From positions 1 through 34,452 of the forward strand of contig CAZLDQ010000034.1 in NCBI GenBank assembly GCA_964558295.1: a stretch of 34,452 nucleotides of DNA. The letters are read 5' to 3'. A model generated the notes under the pieces. That model did not search any database. It was not told the DNA's origin and saw only the letters and a program-made list of their open reading frames with translations. Within the stretch, counting starts at the first letter, position 1. Every line of letters starts with the position of its first letter. The translations under genes and the position numbers were made by a program. Positions 15,545 through 23,689 of the stretch are shown one piece after another. This stretch comes from JBDKTH01 sp964558295 (GTDB taxonomy: Bacteria > Planctomycetota > Planctomycetia > Pirellulales > Thermoguttaceae).

Positions 15545-17113
15545 CTATCGTTCGGCGGCCGGACGATACTTGGGAAACGTCGTGCCGGCGGGCTTCAGAA
15601 GAATCGAAATCCAAAGCGCCACCGCACAGAGCAGGAGCATGATGCTCACGTTCTGCGAGATGCTCAATCCCGTGTGGAACACGCTCGGCTCGTCGATCCG
15701 GATGATCTCCAGCACGAAACGGGTGATGGGGTATAGAGTCAGAAAGAGGGCCAACATCTCGCCGTCGCGGCGGCGGAACGGCTCGTAGGCCAACAGGAAC
15801 AGGCACAAAATCGCGGCGTTGATCGAACTGTAGATCTGCGCCGGATGGACCGGATTGCTCCGCCCCGGTGGGCCGATCACCGGAAGGGCCACCGTGGTTC
15901 GTTCGACCACGGTGACCAGCGAAATCGGCCTGTCCGACTGCTCGAACATGCTCAGGGCCGCTTGGGCTTCGCCCACGGTCCGCACCCGACGCGTGCCGAT
16001 CGCGAACAGCTCTTGGCCGGTCTTCAACCCGTGCTTCTCGGCCGCCGAACCGGGACGCACTTCGCGGAGGATCGGCCGGTCAAGAGGACCGCCGATAAAC
16101 TTCAAGCCCAACTGCGCCGCCGCGTCGCCGGCATCGCTGGCCAGGGCTTCACGGGTCGACCAGGAATAACGCCGGCCGCGCACCAGTTCCACCGGCAGCG
16201 ATCCCCCCTCGTGGACGTTGATCAGGATCTGGTAAGCGTCCTGGGCCGTGTTCACTGGAATCTGGCCAATCGCATCGATCCACAGATTGGCGGCAATCCC
16301 CGCCTTTTGGGCCGGTGAGTCGGCCATCACCTCGGTCACCTCGGCCAGTTGTTGCGGAGGGCCGGCCAGTTTCAGCCCGTAGAGCCCCAACTTGCCGTCG
16401 AGAAACTGGTGGAAGTGCACCGGACTGCCCGGCGGGAAGCTGACCGCCCAGGGCAAATCACACGCGCCTCCGTAGCAGCAGCCGTTCAGCAGGCACCCGA
16501 GCCGGCCAATCGCAAGCCCCAGGGCCAGACTGGGGACAAGCAAATCGAAGGTGGCCAACGGAGGCAGTTTGTGCTTGTAGATGAACGCCGAGGCCCCAAG
16601 AATCCCGCCCAGGATCGAACCATAGACGACCAGCCCTCCTTGAGCAATGTTCAAGACATTCCCGACGACCGGCCAAAAGCCTTTCGCCTGAAAAATCGGC
16701 TCGAATTCCAGCGGCCATTTCTGGATGACGTAAAACGCCCGCGCACCGATCAACCCGGGCACGAAGAGCCAAAAGGCCAGGTTGAAGATCAGGTCGGGGG
16801 CGTGCCCCACGCGTTTGGCCCGCCAGGCGGCCAACCCTACGGCCGACACGACGGCCAGTAAGAGCATCATCCCGTAGCCGCGGATCGGCAGCCCCTCGGC
16901 GTCGCAAAGCTTCGGCAACACCAGCCAGATTGCCCCACCAATGATCAACAGCAATGGAAGGTAGCCCTGGGTGTCGCTATTAAACCCTTGCCTCCGGACA
17001 AGCCAGGCGAGAAACACCACGCTGCCAATCGCCCAGAGTACCAAAAGCAGACCGAACCCGAACAGCGGCACACCACCGATCTGATTGGGAATATGGAAAA
17101 GGGTCTGAAGCAC
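15545..17113 (-). CDS. lgt: Prolipoprotein diacylglyceryl transferase with inserted tandem PDZ-like domains
   Basis: Lgt moves diacylglycerol from phosphatidylglycerol to the lipobox Cys of prolipoproteins in the cytoplasmic membrane. The core is clear: LPIRGYGMMLLL, GGLVVYGSILGG, the signature GRLGCLLNGCCYG and HPAQIYSSINA. The length, about 522, is far above the usual 260-300. Between the signature and HPAQIY lies an insert of about 180 residues with two PDZ-like units (near 247-315 with ADSPAQKAGI, and 337-406 with PGSAAEKHGL), probably on the outer face. The N-terminus has about 60 extra residues whose two helices mirror the normal first two (VPLFGFGLLLVL against LPIRGYGMMLLL). The His of E. 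coli HGG is Tyr here. GTG at 17113, eight bases after GAGGA, is preferred over TTG at 17119. The gene follows panC by about 20 bases. Confidence 0.92.
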   Translation of the reverse strand: MLQTLFHIPNQIGGVPLFGFGLLLVLWAIGSVVFLAWLVRRQGFNSDTQGYLPLLLIIGGAIWLVLPKLCDAEGLPIRGYGMMLLLAVVSAVGLAAWRAKRVGHAPDLIFNLAFWLFVPGLIGARAFYVIQKWPLEFEPIFQAKGFWPVVGNVLNIAQGGLVVYGSILGGILGASAFIYKHKLPPLATFDLLVPSLALGLAIGRLGCLLNGCCYGGACDLPWAVSFPPGSPVHFHQFLDGKLGLYGLKLAGPPQQLAEVTEVMADSPAQKAGIAANLWIDAIGQIPVNTAQDAYQILINVHEGGSLPVELVRGRRYSWSTREALASDAGDAAAQLGLKFIGGPLDRPILREVRPGSAAEKHGLKTGQELFAIGTRRVRTVGEAQAALSMFEQSDRPISLVTVVERTTVALPVIGPPGRSNPVHPAQIYSSINAAILCLFLLAYEPFRRRDGEMLALFLTLYPITRFVLEIIRIDEPSVFHTGLSISQNVSIMLLLCAVALWISILLKPAGTTFPKYRPAAER

Positions 17114-17135
17114 GGGCAAAGTCCTCTGGGGGGCT

Positions 17136-18005
17136 TTAGGGGAGGGAAAGGATCTGATTGTCGATTAACCGCGTGCCGCCGAGGCGAACCGCCAGCAGCA
17201 CAACCGTACGATCACGGACCACTTCGACGGGAGCCAGGGTTTCAGGGTCGGCCAGAGCGATGTAGTCAATCTGGGCGTCTTCCGCCGTGCAAATCTGGCG
17301 TTCGATCTCCGCCCGGATCACCGTCGCGTCACGCTGGCCTTGGTTGACCAAGGTCTGGGCCAACTCCAGGCTCTTCGAGAGCACCAGAGACCGCTGCCGG
17401 GCTTGCGGATCGAGGTACGCATTGCGGGAACTCATCGCCAGACCATCCGCCTCGCGAACCGTGGGGCAGACCTTCACTGCGATCGGCACGTTCAGGTCGC
17501 GCACCATGTGGCGGATGACCAGCGTTTGCTGATAGTCTTTCTGCCCGAAATACGCGATGTCGGCTCCGACGATCTGGAACAGTTTCATCACGACCGTGGC
17601 CACGCCGCGAAAATGCCCCGGCCGGCATGCGCCTTCCAGCGGCTCAGCCACCGGGCCCACTTCAATCGAGGTGGAAAACCCCGCGGGGTACATCTCTTCG
17701 ACCGTTGGGGCAAACACGAGCACCGGGCCGCACGTGGCCAGGGCAGCCAAGTCCTTGTCGAGCGTGCGCGGGTACTTGGCAAAATCTTCCTTCGGTCCGA
17801 ACTGCGTCGGGTTGACGAAGATCGTCACCACGGTCAGGTCGCATTCGGCCTGGGACGCTCGTACCAGACTCAAATGTCCTGCATGCAGGGCCCCCATCGT
17901 CGGCACCACGCCAATCCGCTTGCCCGCACGACGCCCAGGGGCCAGCGCTTCACGCAACTGGCCGACGGTTGTGATCACTTGGGGCAAGGATGGGGGACTG
18001 CTCAT
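17136..18005 (-). CDS. panC: Pantothenate synthetase
   Basis: The 289-residue enzyme condenses pantoate with beta-alanine using ATP, the last step of vitamin B5 synthesis before coenzyme A. Family marks: VPTMGALHAGHLSLV (the HxGH adenylation motif), IFVNPTQFGPKEDF, FGQKDYQQ and the MSSRNAYL loop. Length is normal. It starts 13 bases after the stop of the folK gene and is followed by lgt, forming a compact folK-panC-lgt run. Confidence 0.97.
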   Translation of the reverse strand: MSSPPSLPQVITTVGQLREALAPGRRAGKRIGVVPTMGALHAGHLSLVRASQAECDLTVVTIFVNPTQFGPKEDFAKYPRTLDKDLAALATCGPVLVFAPTVEEMYPAGFSTSIEVGPVAEPLEGACRPGHFRGVATVVMKLFQIVGADIAYFGQKDYQQTLVIRHMVRDLNVPIAVKVCPTVREADGLAMSSRNAYLDPQARQRSLVLSKSLELAQTLVNQGQRDATVIRAEIERQICTAEDAQIDYIALADPETLAPVEVVRDRTVVLLAVRLGGTRLIDNQILSLP

Positions 18006-18018
18006 GATCGCGTTACTC

Positions 18019-18987
18019 TCACTTCATCGCCAAAACGGCCGCCTGCAATTCGGCCAACGCCGGCTCGGAGGTCGCGTCGGCCAGGCGGAGCACAGGCCCG
18101 CGGCAGGGGGTGCTAAGCACCTCCTCCAGTGCGTCACGCAGCCGAACCAATTCGGCCACGTCGGGTTGCGAGTCGACCAGGACCGTCAGCTTGGGAGCCA
18201 CCACACGGGCTCGGGCTTCTTCCCACTTCTGGTAAAAGGCCTCCTGCTGGTCAGTCGGGAGCCGAACGGCCGCGTAGGCCAGCGCCTGGCCAAACCAGAA
18301 ATCACTCACCCAAAGCCCCTCGACTTCCCACGGCAGCCGGTCGACCGCCAGAAGTCGGGTCCGCCTCTCCAGGAATTCTAACTCTAGATCCCACAAGATA
18401 CTAGACGAATCGTCCCCGCCCCACTCCCCGAGGATTGGCCGCGCGCCGGTCACTTGGGCCAGCCGGTAGACCAGCGCCGTTTTGCCCACACCGGGTAGCC
18501 CGGTGATCGCCACATACGGCCTCGCCGTGTCCAAGTGGTCCAGCAATTGGGCGACTGTCCAACCGATCGTGGGATGGACCATTTCCGCCCCCACCTCAGC
18601 CGCCGGCTCCAGGACAAAACGCCGCCAAGCCATGCGGGGGTGGGGGAGCGTCAACGCGGGCGTCTCCAGTACAACGCAGTCGTAGAGGAGCAGATCCAGG
18701 TCCAGCGTTCGGGGCCCCCAGTGGACCTGCCGCCGCCGCCCCCGTTCGCTCTCCAACTGCTGGAGAACTGTCAGAAGCCCCTCCGGCGCAAGCGAGGTCT
18801 CGACCAACACCGCCCCATTGAGAAACGCTCCCTGATTCAATGGGCCCCCGACCGGAAGCGTCTCCTGCCAACGGCTTCGAGCCACCACTCGAACCCCCGG
18901 GACCTGCCCCAGCCGCTCCACCACCCAATCAAGCGTCGCTTGACGGTCGCCGAGATTCGCCCCCAAAGCGATCAGGCATTGGGCCAT
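18019..18987 (-). CDS. folK: HPPK (FolK) fused to a deoxynucleoside-kinase-like domain
   Basis: Residues 1 to about 155 form 6-hydroxymethyl-7,8-dihydropterin pyrophosphokinase, which activates the pterin for folate synthesis. Its signature is HWGPRTLDLDLLLYD (89-103), followed by LPHPRMAWRRFVLEP. Residues about 156-322 are a P-loop domain with Walker A GLPGVGKT (163-170). The stretches VSDFWFGQALAYA and QEAFYQKWEE, with a later PKLTVLVDS strand, match the deoxynucleoside kinase fold. Lone FolK is about 160 residues, so this is a clear fusion. Whether the kinase half is active is unsure: a usual DRS-like motif appears changed. Folate supply fits the one-carbon genes downstream. GAGAG lies before the ATG. 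Confidence 0.92.
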   Translation of the reverse strand: MAQCLIALGANLGDRQATLDWVVERLGQVPGVRVVARSRWQETLPVGGPLNQGAFLNGAVLVETSLAPEGLLTVLQQLESERGRRRQVHWGPRTLDLDLLLYDCVVLETPALTLPHPRMAWRRFVLEPAAEVGAEMVHPTIGWTVAQLLDHLDTARPYVAITGLPGVGKTALVYRLAQVTGARPILGEWGGDDSSSILWDLELEFLERRTRLLAVDRLPWEVEGLWVSDFWFGQALAYAAVRLPTDQQEAFYQKWEEARARVVAPKLTVLVDSQPDVAELVRLRDALEEVLSTPCRGPVLRLADATSEPALAELQAAVLAMK

Positions 18988-19145
18988 GGTAATTCTCTCA
19001 GGACAATCTCAGGACAAATGGAGCGTTCAGCTCATCCTACCAAAAAAACAGCAACCGATGGCCCTCCTCCAAAGCGGGGATGACCATCGGTTGGCAAGTC
19101 GGGTCGGAAGTGCCAGGCACGACCGAGGCAGACAGTTCGATATGC

Positions 19146-19679
19146 TTAACGCCCCAGGAGCCGGGCTTTGCCAAAGCTCTGGGCTCGGGCTTGCGGTTCT
19201 TCAAGCCGAGGGGCTGGTACCGGGGCAGGCGGAGCCGGCATCGGGGCCGACATGCCCGGGTCCGGCGTCGGTGTCAGCCCCCCCTGCGGGTCGCCTTGAT
19301 GGCTAAAATAGCCGATCGGCTCGTGCGGCTCGGCATGCCATGGATAATCGAAGTAGTGACGATAATTGTACGGTTCGCGGTAGTAGTAGCCATGGAAGGC
19401 AGGCTGTCGATGGATGTCACGTCCATTGTTGCCCGGATAGCAGCCAAACCGCGAGCCGTAGCAGGTCTGCGGCATAGGACCAAACCAGTCGCAGAGCCAG
19501 GTTTTGATTCCATCGCCTGCCTCCCCCCCATCACGAGGTGCATGCCGGCCTTTGGCACAATCACAGGCCGGGCCACAGTCGGATTCCGGAGCCGCCACGG
19601 CAGCGGGGGACTCCGCAGGTTCAGGAACTGGTTGTCCCGCACCGACCACCATCAGAATCGTGAAAAAGGCAACGTGCAT
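19146..19679 (-). CDS. Secreted Tyr/His/Pro-rich planctomycete protein, function unknown
   Basis: The 177-residue protein starts with a signal peptide (MHVAFFTILMVVGAG) and then has an Ala/Pro/Cys stretch, the core DWFGPMPQTCYGSRFGCYPG, and a Tyr/His-rich run (HGYYYREPYNYRHYFDYPW). It ends in a Pro-rich tail of repeated PxPAP units. Four or five Cys may form disulfides or bind metal. I know near-identical cores only from planctomycetes, always unannotated. AAGGAG lies seven bases before the ATG. A cell-surface or wall-associated role is possible but not shown. Confidence 0.75.
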   Translation of the reverse strand: MHVAFFTILMVVGAGQPVPEPAESPAAVAAPESDCGPACDCAKGRHAPRDGGEAGDGIKTWLCDWFGPMPQTCYGSRFGCYPGNNGRDIHRQPAFHGYYYREPYNYRHYFDYPWHAEPHEPIGYFSHQGDPQGGLTPTPDPGMSAPMPAPPAPVPAPRLEEPQARAQSFGKARLLGR

Positions 19680-20159
19680 TGCTCCGCTCCTTCGGTGTGC
19701 TTGCCTGAGTGTATCGTGATGAACGGGGGGGAGTAACCTACCACCCGTCCGTGCCGATCAAGACGCGCAATCGCCGCCGACCTGCATCGTTATTGGGGAT
19801 CGGTTCAAAGCATCCGGCGGATCAAGTTCCTTCGCCACGACCCCTAAGCCTTTCCCATCCCCCCTATACTGCCATTCAAATCGAGCCTTACCCGTGTAAA
19901 AAAACACCCTCGGTGGCGTCTCGGGTTCAGAAACCGGCCGGGGTAGCTGCTCCCCTACGGCGCAAAGCATGGTTGACGTGGTGTGCATCGGGTAAATCGA
20001 CTCGCCAAGCCGAATTGACGCTTGATAAGCTAGCGAGACTAATTAGACTGGGGATTATGCGTTGTTGATCTCGAACCTGGCAGTTGTTTTGGCAGGAGTA
20101 TTCCGTCGAGCGAAGGGGGCGATGCCCAGAGTCTTCCTGGAAACGTCTCCTCGGCTGCT

Positions 20160-20222
20160 GGGATCCCGAATCCGAATCCTAAATCCCAAATCCCGAATGG
20201 CAGATCTCGAATCCTGAACCCT
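20160..20222. repeat. Degenerate CCGAATCC/AAATCCC repeat island
   Basis: The stretch reads as successive variants of a 7-8 base unit (CCCGAAT, CCGAATC, CTAAATC, CCAAATC, CCGAATG, TCGAATC, CTGAACC, CTGAACT). It is one of several simple-repeat islands confined to spacers in this window. Confidence 0.7.
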
Positions 20223-20230
20223 GAACTCTT

Positions 20231-20253
20231 CCGTTGCGCCCCGGTCGCAACGG
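20231..20253. promoter_or_regulatory. 8-bp dyad upstream of the activator gene, possible operator
   Basis: CCGTTGCG and CGCAACGG are a perfect inverted pair separated by seven bases (CCCCGGT). No T run follows, so a terminator is unlikely. Parts of the sequence (CCGTT and GGTCGCA) recur before both sigma-54 promoters of the pilus locus, which makes a binding site for the activator encoded here a possibility. Confidence 0.35.
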
Positions 20254-20391
20254 GACATATCGACAGGCTCACGTCTCCTTACATCTGGTGGTCCGTGTTG
20301 AACGGACGGAAGCAATATGACTTTTCGTCGGGGCGTTCTCCTTTCGGTCTTTTTCTGACAAGCGTCTTATGAGAGGAAGGTAATACGGCAA

Positions 20392-21798
20392 ATGAGAGCC
20401 GGGTTGTTCATCCTCAGTCCTGATCCTGTAATTGCCGAGCAGTTGCGGCAGCGGTTTGCCGCGCATTTTGAGGTGGTCGTCGCCGATTCGTTGGAGGCCA
20501 GTCGGGCCCGGATCGCTTCGGCGCCGATTCAGGCCGCCGTGGTCCACTTGTGCGGCGAACTATTTGGCACCCGCACGCCGCAAAAGGCCTTCGAGCAGTT
20601 GCAGGAACTCCTGTCGACCTCGCCGATCTACGGGCTGATTGATCCGGCCTGTCCCGCCGCGATCTCCGAGTTGGGGGCCAAGCGGTTCCGGAACACGCTG
20701 CCCATGCCGGTCGATTTCGAGCAGCTTGAGACGCTCGTGGAGAACCATGTGGAATTGGCCGCCGAACTGGCCCAATACTTCAACAGTCTGCCCCACCGCG
20801 TCTTGCGTGGTCAGACCCGCACGCTGGTCACCTTCACCCCGTCGATGTTCGAAATGTTCGACGAGCTCAAGGTAGCGGCCCAGCACGATGTGACGGTGCT
20901 GTTGATCGGTGAGACGGGCTGCGGCAAGACCTATCTGGCCCGAATGATCCACGAGATGTCGCCCCGCGCGGCCGAACGTTGCCTGACCGTGGCCTGCGGG
21001 GCCTTGCCCCCGGACCTGATCGAAAGCGAGCTGTTCGGCTACGTCAAAGGGGCTTTCACTGGGGCCGACAGCGACAAGCTGGGCAAGTTTGCCGCGGCCG
21101 AACGGGGCACGCTCCTGTTGGACGAAATCGACGTCCTCGCCCCCGACCAGCAGGCCAAGCTTCTCCGCGTGATCGAGACGGGCGAATACGAGCCGGTCGG
21201 CAGCAACGACACCCGCTACGGCCGTGCACGGCTGATCGTGGCCTCCAATATCGACCTGGAAGAGTTGGTTCGTACCAACAAGTTCCGTATGGACTTGTAC
21301 TACCGGCTCAATACGTTGAGCTTCTACCTACCCCCCTTGCGCGAACGCCCCTGGGACATCGAGTATCTTGCCCGCAAGTTTGCCATTGATCACAGCCGGG
21401 CCCATCGGATCGACCTGACCCACATCGACATGGAGTTCATCGCCGCACTGCGTCAGTATCGCTGGCCGGGCAATATCCGCGAGCTGGAAAACGTCGTGCG
21501 CCGCGCTGTGCTGTACTGCCGCAACGGCACGCTGACCGTCTCCGATTTGCCCAGCGCCCTGCGCCCCGATCGCACCGAGACGCCCACCGACCCAGACCTC
21601 TGCGTTGCCGCGAGCAAACTCAACGGCCACCGTCGCCGCGCGGTGACCTTGGAAGACCGCGTCGACGAGATCGAACGCCGGATCATCGAAGAATCCCTCG
21701 AACGCCACAACTATCGCCGCACCGATACCGCCAAGGAACTCGGTATCAGCCGCGTGACACTTTACAACAAGATGAAGAAGTTCGGAATGCTCAATTGA
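20392..21798 (+). CDS. Sigma-54-dependent activator (NtrC family) with degenerate receiver
   Basis: The 468-residue protein activates sigma-54 RNA polymerase by ATP hydrolysis. The AAA+ domain (about 150-370) has Walker A GETGCGKT (173-180), the GAFTGA loop that contacts sigma-54 (220-225), Walker B LLLDEI (241-246) and arginine fingers in FRMDLYYRLN. A Fis-type helix-turn-helix ends it (TAKELGISRVTLYNKMKKF). The first 125 residues fold like a receiver but lack the acidic pair (SPDPVI instead) and the phospho-acceptor Asp (VVHLCGEL), so it is unlikely to be controlled by phosphorylation. No kinase gene is adjacent. Two sigma-54 promoters 3-8 kb downstream in the pilus locus are the nearest candidate targets. 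Confidence 0.95.
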   Translation: MRAGLFILSPDPVIAEQLRQRFAAHFEVVVADSLEASRARIASAPIQAAVVHLCGELFGTRTPQKAFEQLQELLSTSPIYGLIDPACPAAISELGAKRFRNTLPMPVDFEQLETLVENHVELAAELAQYFNSLPHRVLRGQTRTLVTFTPSMFEMFDELKVAAQHDVTVLLIGETGCGKTYLARMIHEMSPRAAERCLTVACGALPPDLIESELFGYVKGAFTGADSDKLGKFAAAERGTLLLDEIDVLAPDQQAKLLRVIETGEYEPVGSNDTRYGRARLIVASNIDLEELVRTNKFRMDLYYRLNTLSFYLPPLRERPWDIEYLARKFAIDHSRAHRIDLTHIDMEFIAALRQYRWPGNIRELENVVRRAVLYCRNGTLTVSDLPSALRPDRTETPTDPDLCVAASKLNGHRRRAVTLEDRVDEIERRIIEESLERHNYRRTDTAKELGISRVTLYNKMKKFGMLN

Positions 21799-21816
21799 GT
21801 GGGCAGTAGGCAGTAA
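21798..21816. repeat. Short GGGCAGTA/GGCAGTA repeat after the activator gene
   Basis: GTGGGCAGTAGGCAGTAA holds two copies of GGCAGTA directly after the stop codon. It is a small example of the simple-repeat islands seen in other spacers. Confidence 0.5.
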
Positions 21817-21881
21817 ATCAGGTTCACTGCTTCGCCGCAAGCATCTTGTTGTCCATCATTCTGCATTCCGCATCCCTCCCC

Positions 21882-23405
21882 ATGCCTGTTGATTCTGAAG
21901 CACCAGACAGTCGACGAGTCGTACTGAGCCGGGGAGCGGCGACGGCGGTGGTCGTTGTCTGTGCGATCTTCTTGCTGACCAGTACGAACCGGCTCAACCA
22001 TACGGATCTCTGGGGGCATTTGAATTTTGGACGGTGGATCGTCGCGCATGGTAGTCTGCCGGCGGCTGATCCGTTCCGCAGTGACTCGGTGGCGCATTTT
22101 GTGAACATTCCCTGGCTGGCCCAAGTCTTGGGCTATGCCTGTCACCAGACCCTCGGCTTGGAAGGCTTGGTCTTGGCCCATGCGGGCCTCGTGGCCTTGA
22201 CGGCCTTGGTGCTGATCTTTGCCGTGCAAGCGCGCGGGGTCGACGTGGGCTGGGGCGCCGTGGCGGCCGTCGCTGCGTATATCCTTGCTCTGCCGATTGT
22301 GGGAACGATCCGCCCACAATTGTTCGGCATGCTCGGCTTTGCGTTGACGTTGTATGGCGTGGCGCGATTGCCCTGCCGGCGGTCGGTGCTTGTTTGGCTG
22401 CCGGTGGTCTTCGCCCTTTGGGCCAACCTGCACGGCTCGTTTCCCATGGGACTCCTCGTGTTGGGCTGCTATGCCCTCGGCGAGCAAGCTCGCCGGTTCA
22501 ATGGGGCCAATGGGTCCCCGGCCTCGGTTCGCCGCGCGTGGCTGGCCCTCTTCGTTGCCCTGGTGGCCGTTTGCCTCAACCCGATGGGGTTCAAGCTCCT
22601 CAGCGTCGTCGCCGGTTTCTCGGGCCAAGCCAACTTGGAGGGCATCTCCGAGTGGCGTCCGATGGTGCTCAAGAGCTTCAGCGGCGTGCTCTTCTACGGT
22701 TCGCTGTTTTTGACGGCACTGCTGCTCCGCAAAAGCCCACGGCGTACCAGTGCGACGGAAATCCTTTTGCTTCTCGCGTTCGGCCTGATCGCCTCCACGG
22801 CGATTCGCATGCTCATCTGGTGGGCCCTGGTCTTACCGTGGATCATGGCTCCGCACGCGGCAGCCTGCTGGCCCCGGCGAGCGTACGGCGAGGCGACCGA
22901 AGATCCGATGGCCGGCCTGCGGCGACTCCTCTTGACGCTGGCGGCGATTGGCCTGACCATCTGGCTTGCGCCGCCGACGCACGCCTTGTGCACCGGCCGC
23001 GCCCGCGATGCCGAGCGGATCTTGTCGACCGACACCCCCAAGGCGTTGGCCGACTGGATGTGCCAAGCGAAGATCCACGGTCGGCTCTACGCGCCGATGG
23101 ACTGGGCCGACTACCTGATCTGGCGCACCGCCGGGGCGGTCCAACCGCTGGCGCATTCCCACGTCCACTTGATCAGCCCCTCGGTGTGGCAAGACTTTTT
23201 GGCGATCGACCGCGCGGAGCCCACCTGGCCGGCGATTGCCGCGCGGCACCGGCTTGATTACCTCGTCGTCAGCCGCCGGCGGCACGCGAGACTGGCCCAC
23301 CGTGCCGCGGAAACCGAGCATTGGCCCATCCCGTACCAGGACCCGCAGGCCGTTGTCTTCGCATCCCCGGTGTTCGGGAATGCCGAAGGTCGAAAGATCA
23401 ACTGA
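21882..23405 (+). CDS. Polytopic membrane protein, GT-C-like
   Basis: The 507-residue protein has about ten hydrophobic helices. The first external loop holds HTDLWGHLNFGRWIVAHG followed by ADPFRSDS, a pattern seen in unassigned membrane proteins that resemble GT-C glycosyltransferases and dolichyl-phosphate-mannose mannosyltransferases; an acidic residue in that loop is catalytic in GT-C enzymes. The last 130 residues are outside the membrane and end in a small folded part (WQDFLAIDRAEPTWPAI). Function is therefore only inferred. The ATG at 21882 is preferred to a TTG at 21846. It lies 83 bases after the activator gene in the same direction; no terminator was seen between them. Confidence 0.7.
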   Translation: MPVDSEAPDSRRVVLSRGAATAVVVVCAIFLLTSTNRLNHTDLWGHLNFGRWIVAHGSLPAADPFRSDSVAHFVNIPWLAQVLGYACHQTLGLEGLVLAHAGLVALTALVLIFAVQARGVDVGWGAVAAVAAYILALPIVGTIRPQLFGMLGFALTLYGVARLPCRRSVLVWLPVVFALWANLHGSFPMGLLVLGCYALGEQARRFNGANGSPASVRRAWLALFVALVAVCLNPMGFKLLSVVAGFSGQANLEGISEWRPMVLKSFSGVLFYGSLFLTALLLRKSPRRTSATEILLLLAFGLIASTAIRMLIWWALVLPWIMAPHAAACWPRRAYGEATEDPMAGLRRLLLTLAAIGLTIWLAPPTHALCTGRARDAERILSTDTPKALADWMCQAKIHGRLYAPMDWADYLIWRTAGAVQPLAHSHVHLISPSVWQDFLAIDRAEPTWPAIAARHRLDYLVVSRRRHARLAHRAAETEHWPIPYQDPQAVVFASPVFGNAEGRKIN

Positions 23406-23409
23406 CGCA

Positions 23410-23526
23410 GGAATGCCGAAAAGCCAAAGCCCGAACCAGATCGTACCATGCGGCCTTTTTTTGGGGGCCTTTGTGCTTCGTCATTCCTTCGTCAATTGGT
23501 TTTTCGACATTCGCCATTCGTTGCTG
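23410..23526. repeat. Degenerate GAATGxCGAA repeat island, inverted halves
   Basis: The left part carries GGAATGCCGAAAAGCC-like units on the plus strand. The right part (from about 23474) carries the same family inverted: its complement contains TGACGAAGGAATGAC, identical to 14662-14676. A short GGCC/GGCC hairpin with a T run (23451-23470) lies between them and may act as a weak terminator. Confidence 0.65.
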
Positions 23527-23689
23527 TCCCCCCGCTGCAGAGTTAAAGGCAAAGAACTTGTTTTTTCGGAAAACAGCCTGATTGACAGCACTGCAGCATC
23601 CAGTTAGGATTAACGGCGATTATGGGGGCTGCGCCGCTTGCGCGGTCCGCCACCGAGCTCCCAAAGACCCTTAGACGTCGAGTGCAACC

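Larger units (their letters stand above)
19680..20391. other. 712-base spacer before the sigma-54 activator gene
   Basis: No convincing gene is present; open frames here have no family features, poor starts and mixed composition. Contents seen: a degenerate CCGAATCC-type repeat (20160-20222), an 8-bp dyad at 20231-20253, a 6-bp hairpin GTCCGT/ACGGAC at 20291-20307, and a possible TTGACG (20015-20020) with ACTAAT 17 bases later, too far upstream to assign. The part next to the activator gene is AT-richer, as expected of a regulatory region. Confidence 0.5.

Noticed and set aside
19709..20068. 119-codon plus-strand open frame in the spacer before the activator gene
   Set aside because: No ribosome site, no domain, and composition unlike neighbouring genes. 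It crosses repeat-like sequence.
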